64,000 nucleotides of DNA from Thermus brockianus. GTDB lineage: Bacteria; Deinococcota; Deinococci; Deinococcales; Thermaceae. Positions within the stretch are counted from its first letter, which is position 1. Each line of letters opens with the position of its first letter. Under the pieces are notes generated by a model. The model worked only from the letters and a program-made list of their open reading frames with translations. It was not told the DNA's origin and searched no databases. The position numbers and the translations under genes were made by a program. Positions 16,299 to 22,864 of this stretch are shown piece after piece. The stretch spans positions 1,922,001-1,986,000 of the forward strand of contig NZ_CP016312.1 of the NCBI RefSeq assembly GCF_001880325.1. Direction: 5' to 3'.

Positions 16299-17049
16299 GC
16301 TCGCCGAGGCCCTCTACCGCCACCTCCTCTCCCTCCTCCCCCCGGGCCGCTACCCCCGGGCGGGAAGGGCGGCGGACGGGATGGTGCGGGCCCTGGCCCA
16401 GGAGGAGGCCGACCTCATCCGGGAGGCCCTGGAGGCCTTCCCCCAGGCCTTCCCCCAGTACGCGGAAGGGGAGGCCCTCTCCCGGCTGGGCGAAGGCCGC
16501 GCCCTCCGCCGCTTCCCCCCCGACGAGCCGGACGCCTCCTACCGGGAGCGCGTCCGGCACGCCTGGGACTGGTGGCTCCGGGCGGGGACGAAGCCCGGCA
16601 TGGAGGCCGAGCTCGCCCGCCTTGGTTTTGTGGCCAAGGTGGTGGAAGGGCCCTTCGAGAACGCCTTTGACGGCACGTGGCACTTTGGGGACTACGAGGG
16701 CGCTTTCACGGGCCCTGCCTGGGCGGAGTTCATTTTGGAGGTCAGTCCAGCGGGGCCCTGGACCGCGCGGGAGCGGGCCTACCTGCGCCACGCGGTCCGG
16801 GAGCTCAAGCCCGCCCACGCGGTCCTGCGGGGGGTGGAGCTCTACGCCCAGGACCGCCGCGTCTTCCGCCTGCGGCCGCAGGCGGCGGTGGTCCTCCTGG
16901 ACCTTGGAGCTTTCGGGGACTTCCTCTTTGGCGACACCCGGCGGGTAGCGCTGGCGGGCGGGATGAGCCTCGCCGCCTGGGCCGAGGGCAGGATGGCCCA
17001 AGCCCAAGTGTTTGACGGAAGCTGGCGTTTTGGGGAGGTGGGATTTTGA
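16291..17049 (+). CDS. Tail protein I / Mu gp48-like
   Basis: This 252-residue protein follows J as tail protein I does. The helical N-terminus (LAEALYRHLLSLLPPGRYPR, then DGMVRALAQEEADLIREALE) is typical of the gp48/DUF2313 family. Residues 125-160 repeat the motif TWHFGDYEGAF, which recurs near the C-terminus as SWRFGEVGF and as LGAFGDFLFGD. These W/F-F-G repeats may connect the baseplate to the fibres. Confidence 0.75.
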   Translation: MSELAEALYRHLLSLLPPGRYPRAGRAADGMVRALAQEEADLIREALEAFPQAFPQYAEGEALSRLGEGRALRRFPPDEPDASYRERVRHAWDWWLRAGTKPGMEAELARLGFVAKVVEGPFENAFDGTWHFGDYEGAFTGPAWAEFILEVSPAGPWTARERAYLRHAVRELKPAHAVLRGVELYAQDRRVFRLRPQAAVVLLDLGAFGDFLFGDTRRVALAGGMSLAAWAEGRMAQAQVFDGSWRFGEVGF

Positions 17050-17300
17050 CGGCACCGGTGGCTAGGCGCACGTGGGGACCCATCCCCTCCCGCCCCAGGT
17101 GGCGGGGCGAGGGTAGGGGAGAGGGGCGGGCAGGGCTGGTGGGGGGTCTGACCCACCGCAGGGTCTACGCCCTGCCCCTGGACGGTTGGCCGTTTGAAGC
17201 TGGGGAGCGAGACGTGGCGTATCCCCGCCTGGCCCTGCTGAGCGAGGGAGGTGAGCGGTGGCGGGACTACGCGCCGCCGTTCGGGGAGGTGAGCTTCTGA
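17046..17300 (+). CDS. Small hypothetical protein between baseplate and fibre genes
   Basis: The frame gives 84 residues from a TTG that overlaps the previous stop. The first 40 residues are Arg/Gly-rich low-complexity sequence, and residues 38-84 (RRVYALPLDGWPFEAGERDV and onward) are better formed. No ATG or GTG start gives a longer sensible product. Spacing between two real genes argues that something is encoded here, but the N-terminus is uncertain. Confidence 0.45.
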   Translation: MTAPVARRTWGPIPSRPRWRGEGRGEGRAGLVGGLTHRRVYALPLDGWPFEAGERDVAYPRLALLSEGGERWRDYAPPFGEVSF

Positions 17301-17639
17301 ATGTTCACAACGTACGCCAGAGAGCAGTTGCTACGCAGGCTCATGGAGATGGTGGTGGAAGCGGGCTGGGGCACCTCGGGGGCGGCCAACGCCAGCGCCC
17401 TCACCAACCCGGTCTACACCACCCTCATCTCCAAGCGTCTGGAGGGGGGGCGGGCCATCTTCGAGTACGCCCTGGCCTGGGAGGGCCTAGGGGTGCGCAC
17501 CCTGCGGGAGATCGCCCTCTTTGGCCGGGACGCCAACGGCAACCGGGTCATGCTCTACCGCCGCACCCGGGACCCGGTGGACCTGGAGGTGGGGCTGACC
17601 CTCATCGACCGGCTGGAGGTCAGCCTGGAGAGCGTGTAG
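17301..17639 (+). CDS. Tail-fibre-associated protein
   Basis: This 112-residue protein starts at ATG 17301, right after the previous stop. It is a compact alpha/beta sequence (QLLRRLMEMVVEAGWGTSGA, then SKRLEGGRAIFEYALAWEGL and TLREIALFGRDANGNRVMLY). Such small proteins between tail protein I and the fibre often form fibre attachment collars; this is inferred from position only. Confidence 0.7.
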   Translation: MFTTYAREQLLRRLMEMVVEAGWGTSGAANASALTNPVYTTLISKRLEGGRAIFEYALAWEGLGVRTLREIALFGRDANGNRVMLYRRTRDPVDLEVGLTLIDRLEVSLESV

Positions 17640-17650
17640 GGAGGTGAAGC

Positions 17651-18514
17651 GTGCCCACAGTAGAGGACATCCTAGAGTTTCTGGCTAGTCAAGGGCTTGC
17701 CGACGACTGGCAGCCCGCGGAGACCATCGAGTCGGGCGGGGGGACAATCCCCAAAACTTCATCCAAGGGGTTGGTCCGGAGCGCCACCAACGACATCCTG
17801 GAGGTTGGCCCCTTCGCCCGGATTATGGCCCAGTACGCCATGCGGGACCGGGCGGCCATGCGGGCGGCGGCGGTGCTGGGCTCCGCCGCCCTCAGTCTGG
17901 CCAAGGGGGCTTGGGACGGGCTCCAGGACCTCCGCTACCGGGCCATCCAGACGGGGCGGGTGTACATTCCCCGCAAGTATGTGGTTTCCGGGCTCCAGGT
18001 GAGCGCGGGAACGGGGCGCTCCCTCTCCATCGCCGCGGGGGTGGCGGTCCAAGGGGGGATGCGGCGCAGCTACCCCGCGCGGCCCAACGCCATTGCCGTG
18101 CCCACCAACCCGGGTAGCGCGGCCAAGACCTACACCCTCTACCTCACCAACGACGGCGCCCCTTATTTGGTGGAGGGCGCCCAGGCGCCCGAGGGGGGAA
18201 TGCCGTTAGCCCAGGTGAGCGTCCCCGCTGGGGACACGGGCCCCACCTTCGCCGGCACCATCACGGACGCGCGGGTGGTGGCCTCCCCGTCCACGTGGTT
18301 CCCCCCCGTGCTCCCCGCCTATACGGTGTCCCTGGCCTACCCTATGCCAAACACCAACTACAACGTCTACCTGCGCGTGGAAGGCGCCTCGGACCTGGGG
18401 AGGGTGGCGCTTGCGGTGGCGAACAAGGCCCGCAACGCCTTCACGATAGAAAACCGCGGCACCGCGGATGACCTCGTGGTCTGGTGGATGGCGGTGCACC
18501 AAAACTGGAGGTGA
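17651..18514 (+). CDS. Tail fibre protein with C-terminal receptor-like domain
   Basis: The 287-residue protein starts at GTG 17651 after GGAGGTG. Residues 60-95 are an Ala-rich helix, and residues 100-190 (GRVYIPRKYVVSGLQVSAGT and onward) have the beta-sandwich repeats seen at fibre attachment regions. The C-terminal 75 residues (YTVSLAYPMPNTNYNVYLRV, then FTIENRGTADDLVVWWMAVH) resemble H-type-lectin-like tips that bind surface sugars. The base composition is less GC-rich than in the upstream structural genes. Confidence 0.75.
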   Translation: MPTVEDILEFLASQGLADDWQPAETIESGGGTIPKTSSKGLVRSATNDILEVGPFARIMAQYAMRDRAAMRAAAVLGSAALSLAKGAWDGLQDLRYRAIQTGRVYIPRKYVVSGLQVSAGTGRSLSIAAGVAVQGGMRRSYPARPNAIAVPTNPGSAAKTYTLYLTNDGAPYLVEGAQAPEGGMPLAQVSVPAGDTGPTFAGTITDARVVASPSTWFPPVLPAYTVSLAYPMPNTNYNVYLRVEGASDLGRVALAVANKARNAFTIENRGTADDLVVWWMAVHQNWR

Positions 18515-18517
18515 GGT

Positions 18518-18901
18518 GTGACGGTGGAGCGCGTTGGAGACGGGCGGCACTGGGAGGCGCGGCTGGAAGGGGGCGTCCTCTATGTGGACGGGGTGGCGCT
18601 GGACCTCGAGGCCCTCTCCGGCCCAGAGCCCCAGCGGGTCTACGTCTACGCCACCCCCCAGGGCGGTCCCACCCTGGACCCCACCGACTGGCTGGGGGCG
18701 GAGGTCCTTCTGCCGGCTCGGCCGTTGGAGCAGGTGGAGGTGGGGGAGATGGTCTACCAGCTGGAGGACGGCGGCGAAGTGGTGGAGCGCCGGGAGCCCG
18801 TGTACGAGTGGCGCCCCACCCCGCTGCGGGCGGATTTGGTGCGGGTGCGGCTCTTCGCCCTGCCCATTTTGGACGCTTTGGAGGTGAGGCATGATCTTTA
18901 G
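18518..18901 (+). CDS. Fibre-linked small protein
   Basis: This 127-residue protein begins at GTG 18518, three bases after the fibre stop, and overlaps the next gene by 11 bases. It is acidic with alternating strands and turns (RVYVYATPQGGPTLDPTDWL, then VEVGEMVYQLEDGGEVVERR). Wedged between the fibre and the lectin-fold protein, it may link the variable protein to the tail. No family is recognised. Confidence 0.65.
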   Translation: MTVERVGDGRHWEARLEGGVLYVDGVALDLEALSGPEPQRVYVYATPQGGPTLDPTDWLGAEVLLPARPLEQVEVGEMVYQLEDGGEVVERREPVYEWRPTPLRADLVRVRLFALPILDALEVRHDL

Positions 18902-19997
18902 CGTGAAGGATAGTCTGCGGCAAGCGGTAGAGGCGGCGTCAGGAGGTCTGTGCACGGTGATGTACACCAAAAAGGGGCAGCCGCTCTTCATGCGGCGCAT
19001 CCCCCGCTTCAACCTGGAGCAGCTCGGGCCCCAGTTCGGCTCCGGCCCCCACCCGGCGTTTGTGGTGAACGGGGAGACCAAAAGCGAGATTTGGGTCTCC
19101 ATGTACCGCGCCGTGCTCTCCAATGGCGAGCTCGTGAGCGTCCCCGGCCAGAATGCGTCATTGCTCACCTACGATCAGGCCGTGGCCTACGCCGCGGCCA
19201 ACGGCCCCGGCTTCCACCTCATGACCCGGGCGGAGTTCATGGCCGTGGTCCTCCCCGAGTGGCTCAAGGCGGGCAAGACTGACCCCCCCATCCGGGGCAA
19301 CACGCAGTGGGGGCGCTCGCACGAAGCGCCCTACGAGTGGGGGGTGCGGGTGGATGGGCAGGCTCCGGGCACGACGACGGGAGACAACGCTACCCTTGCT
19401 GGGTCTGGGCCTCTAGCATGGCGGCATGACGGCACGCCATTCGGCGTGGCCGACATTTTTGGCAGCCGTTTTCTCTGGTTTGGGGGGCTCCGCGTCAACT
19501 ACGGGCGCATAGAGATCATCCCCGATGCGAGCCTGGATCTATCCCTAGCTTCCCCCAACTGGATGGCCATCCGGGCGTCGGACGGGGCGCCCGTCACGCC
19601 CCAGTCGGGGCAGACCGGGGTCCTGTATTACAAAAAGGACCCCACGAAGAGCTTCACGGACGACGGCGTGAGTCAAAACGTCGGCCCCGCCATCCTGGGC
19701 ACGAGCCCAGACACATTCCCCAGCGGGTGGGACGAAAACACGACTACACAGGATTACGTGACCAACTCGAGCATGAGCCTCGCTTACGAGTCGGGGCTCA
19801 CCCCCCCCACCATCGCCTACGCGTTGGGCCTCGTGCCCATCCCCGGGGTGACGAAGGGGGCGTTCCTCGATTATGTCCAGTTGGCCGGCAAGAACCCAGC
19901 CCAAAACCGGGCCCGGCCAGATTGGTCGAGCAATGTAGTTTTCGGGTTAGGCTTTTCTCATAGTCCCTCTAACGCCTTCGTAGTCTGGGCGTTGTGA
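18891..19997 (+). CDS. DGR-type variable protein with FGE/C-type-lectin fold
   Basis: The 368-residue protein is the last phage gene. Residues 90-130 (LLTYDQAVAYAAANGPGFHL followed by MTRAEFMAVVLPEW) and 160-215 (GSGPLAWRHDGTPFGVADIF, then LWFGGLRVNYGRIEIIP) match the formylglycine-generating-enzyme-like C-type lectin fold used by DGR variable proteins. A homologue, TaqVP, is known from Thermus aquaticus. The C-terminus (RPDWSSNVVFGLGFSHSPSN, then AFVVWAL) is where DGR variable regions lie. Its codons are far less GC-rich at third positions than the rest. It would be the receptor-binding tip. No reverse transcriptase or template repeat was found in the window. Confidence 0.8.
   Translation: MIFSVKDSLRQAVEAASGGLCTVMYTKKGQPLFMRRIPRFNLEQLGPQFGSGPHPAFVVNGETKSEIWVSMYRAVLSNGELVSVPGQNASLLTYDQAVAYAAANGPGFHLMTRAEFMAVVLPEWLKAGKTDPPIRGNTQWGRSHEAPYEWGVRVDGQAPGTTTGDNATLAGSGPLAWRHDGTPFGVADIFGSRFLWFGGLRVNYGRIEIIPDASLDLSLASPNWMAIRASDGAPVTPQSGQTGVLYYKKDPTKSFTDDGVSQNVGPAILGTSPDTFPSGWDENTTTQDYVTNSSMSLAYESGLTPPTIAYALGLVPIPGVTKGAFLDYVQLAGKNPAQNRARPDWSSNVVFGLGFSHSPSNAFVVWAL
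19914..19994 (+). other. Probable DGR variable region (VR)
   Basis: The last 27 sense codons of the lectin-fold gene include 12 ending in A or T (for example GTA, TTA, TCT, AGT, CAT), whereas neighbouring genes use almost only G/C there. Adenine-directed mutagenesis during DGR retrohoming gives exactly such odd codons. The boundaries are approximate because the template repeat is not visible here. Confidence 0.55.
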
Positions 19998-20011
19998 CGG
20001 CGGGGCTAGCT

Positions 20012-20038
20012 AGGGTCGGGGCATGGAGCCCCGGCCCT
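20012..20038 (+). terminator. GC hairpin after the variable protein gene
   Basis: An 11-bp stem (20012-20022 with 20028-20038, one T-G pair) has an ATGGA loop and lies 15 bases after the stop codon. It is followed only by CTACTTTA, a poor U-tract. It may be the late-operon terminator or the stem-loop that DGRs place just downstream of the variable region. Confidence 0.6.
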
Positions 20039-20041
20039 GCT

Positions 20042-20168
20042 ACTTTACATGATAACGCTCATGTTCCGTGCGCATAAACGCTCACCTTACGAACCTCAAA
20101 ATGACCGAACTCAGTCAAACTGCACTAAAAAGATGACTGAAATTGACCTCGAAGCGTGACGCGTGACA
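20042..20168. mobile_element. Prophage right end (attR-type terminus)
   Basis: This A/T-richer non-coding end finishes with CA at 20167-20168; read inward it starts TGTCACGCGTCACGC, the TG...CA style of Mu-family transposons. It contains direct repeats suitable as transposase sites: AACGCTCA at 20054 and 20077, ATGACCGAA at 20101 and ATGACTGAA at 20133, and a tandem GCGTGAC at 20154-20167. The junction with rnpB follows immediately. Confidence 0.8.
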
Positions 20169-20365
20169 GTGGGCTCTTACCCCACCGTTTCACCCTTACC
20201 CGCACCGGGCCTTGGGCCCGGCCGCTGGCGGTCTCTTTTCTGTGGCACTTTCCGTCGGGTTACCCCGCCCAGCCGTTAGCTGGCACCCTGCCCTATGGTG
20301 CCCGGACTTTCCTCACCCAAGGGGGTTTGGCCCCTTGAGCGCGACCGCACCCCTGTCCCGGGGCA
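20169..20365 (-). pseudogene. rnpB: Chromosomal RNase P RNA gene, 5' half only, cut by the prophage
   Basis: On the minus strand the RNA starts near 20365 and contains the P1 5' strand, the core GAGGAAAGTCCGGGC and the helices up to GGTAAGAGCCCAC. Phage DNA replaces the rest after 20169. It lines up with the first ~200 nt of the prophage copy with about a dozen differences and a 1-2 base indel. Without the 3' half (P1 and P4 partner strands, P15-P17) it cannot form an active ribozyme. Its promoter is intact. Confidence 0.95.
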
Positions 20366-20403
20366 TCCTTTAGTTTAGCCGTTTTTTCTGCTAGGGTGAA
20401 GGG
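20366..20403 (-). promoter_or_regulatory. Promoter of the broken chromosomal rnpB
   Basis: Reading leftward, a -10 hexamer TAAACT lies at 20377-20372, about 7 bases ahead of the RNA 5' end. Transcripts from it now run into the prophage right end, antisense to the tail-tip gene. Confidence 0.6.
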
Positions 20404-20592
20404 GTGGGCCTGCGTCTACCCTGGTACGTGCCCTTCGTGCTCCTCCTTCTAAGCCTCGTGGGCCTTGGGGTCTTGGCTACCCTTTGGTTCGTGGGGGTGC
20501 TGGCCCTGCTTTTGGGCGCCGCTTTTTGGGCCCTTAAGGGGCTACGGCGGCGATGGGGTCCCCGCTGGCGCCGGTTGCCCCCGCCCCGCTAG
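20404..20592 (+). CDS. Small two-segment membrane protein
   Basis: This 62-residue protein starts at GTG 20404. Residues 5-22 and 24-43 form two closely spaced membrane helices (VPFVLLLLSLVGLGVLATLW, then FVGVLALLLGAAFWALKGL), followed by a basic tail (RRRWGPRWRRLPPPR) expected to stay in the cytoplasm. It lies between rnpB and rpmE on the chromosome. No family or function is recognised. Confidence 0.6.
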   Translation: MGLRLPWYVPFVLLLLSLVGLGVLATLWFVGVLALLLGAAFWALKGLRRRWGPRWRRLPPPR

Positions 20593-20670
20593 GCCTTGCT
20601 TTAAGGGCGGGCGGGCCCTAAACTAGGAAGCGGTTTTCGCACGGCCAAGACCGTGCGGGAGGAGGCGAGC

Positions 20671-20886
20671 GTGAAAGAGGGCATTCATCCCAAGCTGGTT
20701 CCCGCCCGCATCATCTGCGGGTGCGGCAACGTGATCCACACCTACTCCACCAAACCCGAGATCCACGTGGAAGTGTGCAGCAAGTGCCACCCCTTCTACA
20801 CGGGCCAGCAGCGCTTCGTGGACACCGAGGGGCGGGTGGAGCGCTTCCAACGGCGCTTTGGCGATTCCTACCGCAAGGGGCGTTAG
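20671..20886 (+). CDS. rpmE: Ribosomal protein bL31
   Basis: The 71-residue product ([20 protein letters not shown] and onward) is the zinc-binding type of bL31, with Cys residues in CGC and CSKCH. The protein bridges the ribosomal subunits. The start is GTG 20671, preceded by GGAGGAGG; an upstream in-frame GTG would add residues not found in the family. A terminator follows directly, so the gene is monocistronic. Confidence 0.97.
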   Translation: MKEGIHPKLVPARIICGCGNVIHTYSTKPEIHVEVCSKCHPFYTGQQRFVDTEGRVERFQRRFGDSYRKGR

Positions 20887-20901
20887 AGGTACGGGGCCGG
20901 A

Positions 20902-20930
20902 CCGGGGGCCTAAGCCCCCGGTTCTTCTTA
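20902..20930 (+). terminator. Terminator after rpmE
   Basis: An 8-bp stem CCGGGGGC/GCCCCCGG (20902-20909 with 20914-20921, CTAA loop) is followed by TTCTTCTT. Confidence 0.9.
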
Positions 20931-20951
20931 AAATAGCCCCTGGAGGAAAGG

Positions 20952-21530
20952 ATGCCCCCCGTACTGCACCGCCAAGGGTGGATTGAGGTCATCGCCGGAC
21001 CCATGTTCTCCGGAAAGAGCGAGGAGCTCATCCGGAGGGTGCGGCGGGCGCTTATCGCCCGGCAGAGGGTTCTGGTTTTCAAGCCAAGGCTGGACCACCG
21101 CTACCACGCAAGCCACGTGGTGAGCCATGACGGGGAGAAGGTGGAAGCCATTCCTGTGGACCGCGCGGAGGAGATGGAAGCCCACCTTGCCCCCTTACCC
21201 CAGGTGGTGGCGGTGGACGAGGTGCAGTTCCTGGACCGGGGCTTCCTGGACCTGGCGGAGAGGCTGGCCCAAGCGGGGGTGCGGGTCATCGCCGCTGGGC
21301 TAGACCTGGACTTCCGGGGAGAGCCTTTTGGCATCATGCCCGAGCTTCTGGCCCGGGCGGAGTTCGTGGAGAAGCTAACCGCCATCTGCCCCCGTTGCGG
21401 GGCTCCCGCTACCCGGACCCAGCGCCTGGTGGACGGGAGGCCCGCCCGTTACAGCGACCCTGTCATCCTGGTGGGGGCTAAGGAGCACTACGAGCCCCGG
21501 TGCCGGGCCTGCCACGAGGTGGCTTACTGA
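20952..21530 (+). CDS. tdk: Thymidine kinase (type II)
   Basis: This 192-residue enzyme phosphorylates thymidine to dTMP in the salvage pathway. It has the P-loop GPMFSGKS (residues 14-21), Walker B-like [11 protein letters not shown] (about 79-89), the lid region, and a four-Cys zinc site (CPRCG near 144 and CRAC near 184). Length and motifs are complete. It starts at ATG 20952 after GGAGG. Its 3' end overlaps the convergent Hsp20 gene by 7 bases. Confidence 0.96.
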   Translation: MPPVLHRQGWIEVIAGPMFSGKSEELIRRVRRALIARQRVLVFKPRLDHRYHASHVVSHDGEKVEAIPVDRAEEMEAHLAPLPQVVAVDEVQFLDRGFLDLAERLAQAGVRVIAAGLDLDFRGEPFGIMPELLARAEFVEKLTAICPRCGAPATRTQRLVDGRPARYSDPVILVGAKEHYEPRCRACHEVAY

Positions 21531-21931
21531 GCCAAGGGCAGGGGCGTGCCCTTCTTTTTCCTGAAGCGCACCTCCAGCACCCCCTGGCGGAGGCTGGCTT
21601 GGGCGGTTCCTTCCTCAATGGGGCCGGGGAGGTCCAGGGTGCGGCGGAAGGTCCCCATGGGCCTTTCCTCCAGCAGGTAGGTGCCGGGAAGGGGGTGGCG
21701 GACCCCAGCCAAGGTGATGCGGCTTCCCTCTTCCAAAAGCTCCAGGTCCTCGGGGCGCACCCCGGGGAGGTCCACCAGGAGGACGTAATGGTCCTCGTCC
21801 TCCAGGAGGTCCACCCGGGGGGTCCAGGCGGCGGGCTCCTCGCCGGTGAGCTGGTAGGCGAGCTCGGCGATGCGCTCTTGCAGCTCTTTTAGCTTGCGTA
21901 GGGTTTCCAGGCGGTCCAGGCGCTCCAGCAT
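21524..21931 (-). CDS. Hsp20/alpha-crystallin family small heat-shock protein
   Basis: The 135-residue protein has an N-terminal helix ([20 protein letters not shown]) and then an alpha-crystallin domain ([40 protein letters not shown] and a final beta strand [11 protein letters not shown]). Such proteins hold unfolding proteins in ATP-independent oligomers. The start is ATG 21931; longer upstream reading is not credible. It is divergent from miaA, with only 18 bases between starts, so promoters must overlap. Confidence 0.9.
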   Translation of the reverse strand: MLERLDRLETLRKLKELQERIAELAYQLTGEEPAAWTPRVDLLEDEDHYVLLVDLPGVRPEDLELLEEGSRITLAGVRHPLPGTYLLEERPMGTFRRTLDLPGPIEEGTAQASLRQGVLEVRFRKKKGTPLPLAQ

Positions 21932-21949
21932 GCCCTTAGCATAAGGGAT

Positions 21950-22857
21950 GTGGAAGCGGTGCCGGTGCTGGCAGGCCCCACGGGAAGCGGCAAGACCCTC
22001 CTCGCCTTGCGCCTGGGGGAGGAGTGGCCCGTGGAGGTCATTTCTGCGGACGCCACCATGGTGTACCGGGGCCTGGACATCGGGACGGACAAGCCGAGCC
22101 CGGAGGAGAGGCAAAGGGTGCCCCACCACCTGGTGGACGTGCTGGAACCTTCCGAGGCCATGAGCGTGGCCCGCTTCCTGGAGATGGCGGAGGCGGCCAT
22201 CGCGGAGGTGCTTGCCCGGGGCCGCCTGCCCCTGGTGGTGGGGGGAACGGGGTACTACATCCGGGCCCTTTCCGAGGGCCTATACGACCTTCCCCCACCT
22301 GAGCCTGCGGTCCAGGCCGCCCTTTGGCAAGAGCTTGGGGAGCGGGGGTTTGCGCCCCTGTGGGCGGAGCTCTATCGGGCGAGTCCTTTGGATGCGGCGC
22401 GGGTGGGGAAAAACCCCAGGCGGCTTGTGCGGGCCCTGGAGGTCCTGCGCCGCACCGGTACGCCCCCCGCCCGCTTTCCCAAGCGCCCGCCCCGCTTCCC
22501 CTACAAGAAGCTCGTGCTCTGGCCCGAACGGGCCTGGCTTTGGCCAAGGCTGGAGGAGAGGGCGCGCTCCCAGTTCGCCCGCGGGCTTGTGGAGGAGGTG
22601 CAAGGCCTCCTCGCCCGCTATCCCGAGATCCCCACCGCCCTGCAGGCCATCGGCTACAAGGAGGTGGTGGGCTACTTAAGGGGCGAGTATTCCTTGGAAG
22701 AGGCCCTTTTGCGGGACATCCAGGCGGTGAAGGCCTACGCCAGAAGGCAGTACACCTGGTTCCGCCACGAGCCGGGGGACGTCACCTACCTGCCCCGCGG
22801 GGGGAGGCGGCCTACGTGGGCTTTCGCGACTGGCTTCGCCTCCACTTCGGGCTATAG
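21950..22857 (+). CDS. miaA: tRNA dimethylallyltransferase, frame broken near the 3' end
   Basis: MiaA adds the dimethylallyl group to A37 of tRNAs reading U-starting codons. The P-loop GPTGSGKT (residues 9-16), [20 protein letters not shown] and [10 protein letters not shown] are present. The family-type C-terminus ([16 protein letters not shown], stop at 22855-22857) is reached only if one G is added to, or two removed from, the six-G run at 22799-22804. As written, the frame instead runs on without a stop into gatA, giving a nominal 776-residue MiaA-GatA polypeptide. A sequencing indel or slippage is more likely than a true fusion. Confidence 0.88.
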
Positions 22858-22864
22858 TGGGGGC

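Larger units (their letters stand above)
1..20168 (+). mobile_element. Mu-like transposable prophage, right-hand part
   Basis: Nearly all genes from the window start to 20168 lie on the plus strand, overlap by a few bases and follow the order of Mu-like phages: gp27-like protein, terminase, portal, F-like head protein, then tape measure, spike, gp25/W-like, baseplate J, tail protein I and fibres. The right boundary is sharp: phage DNA ends with CA at 20168 and host rnpB sequence begins at 20169. The left end, transposase and repressor lie outside the window. No capsid, protease, sheath or tube genes are present, so the element is probably defective. It carries its own rnpB and a DNA methyltransferase as cargo. 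Confidence 0.88.

Noticed and set aside
20000-20168. DGR template repeat downstream of the variable protein
   Set aside because: No stretch resembling the variable region with A substitutions could be found; the sequence is a hairpin plus phage-end repeats.
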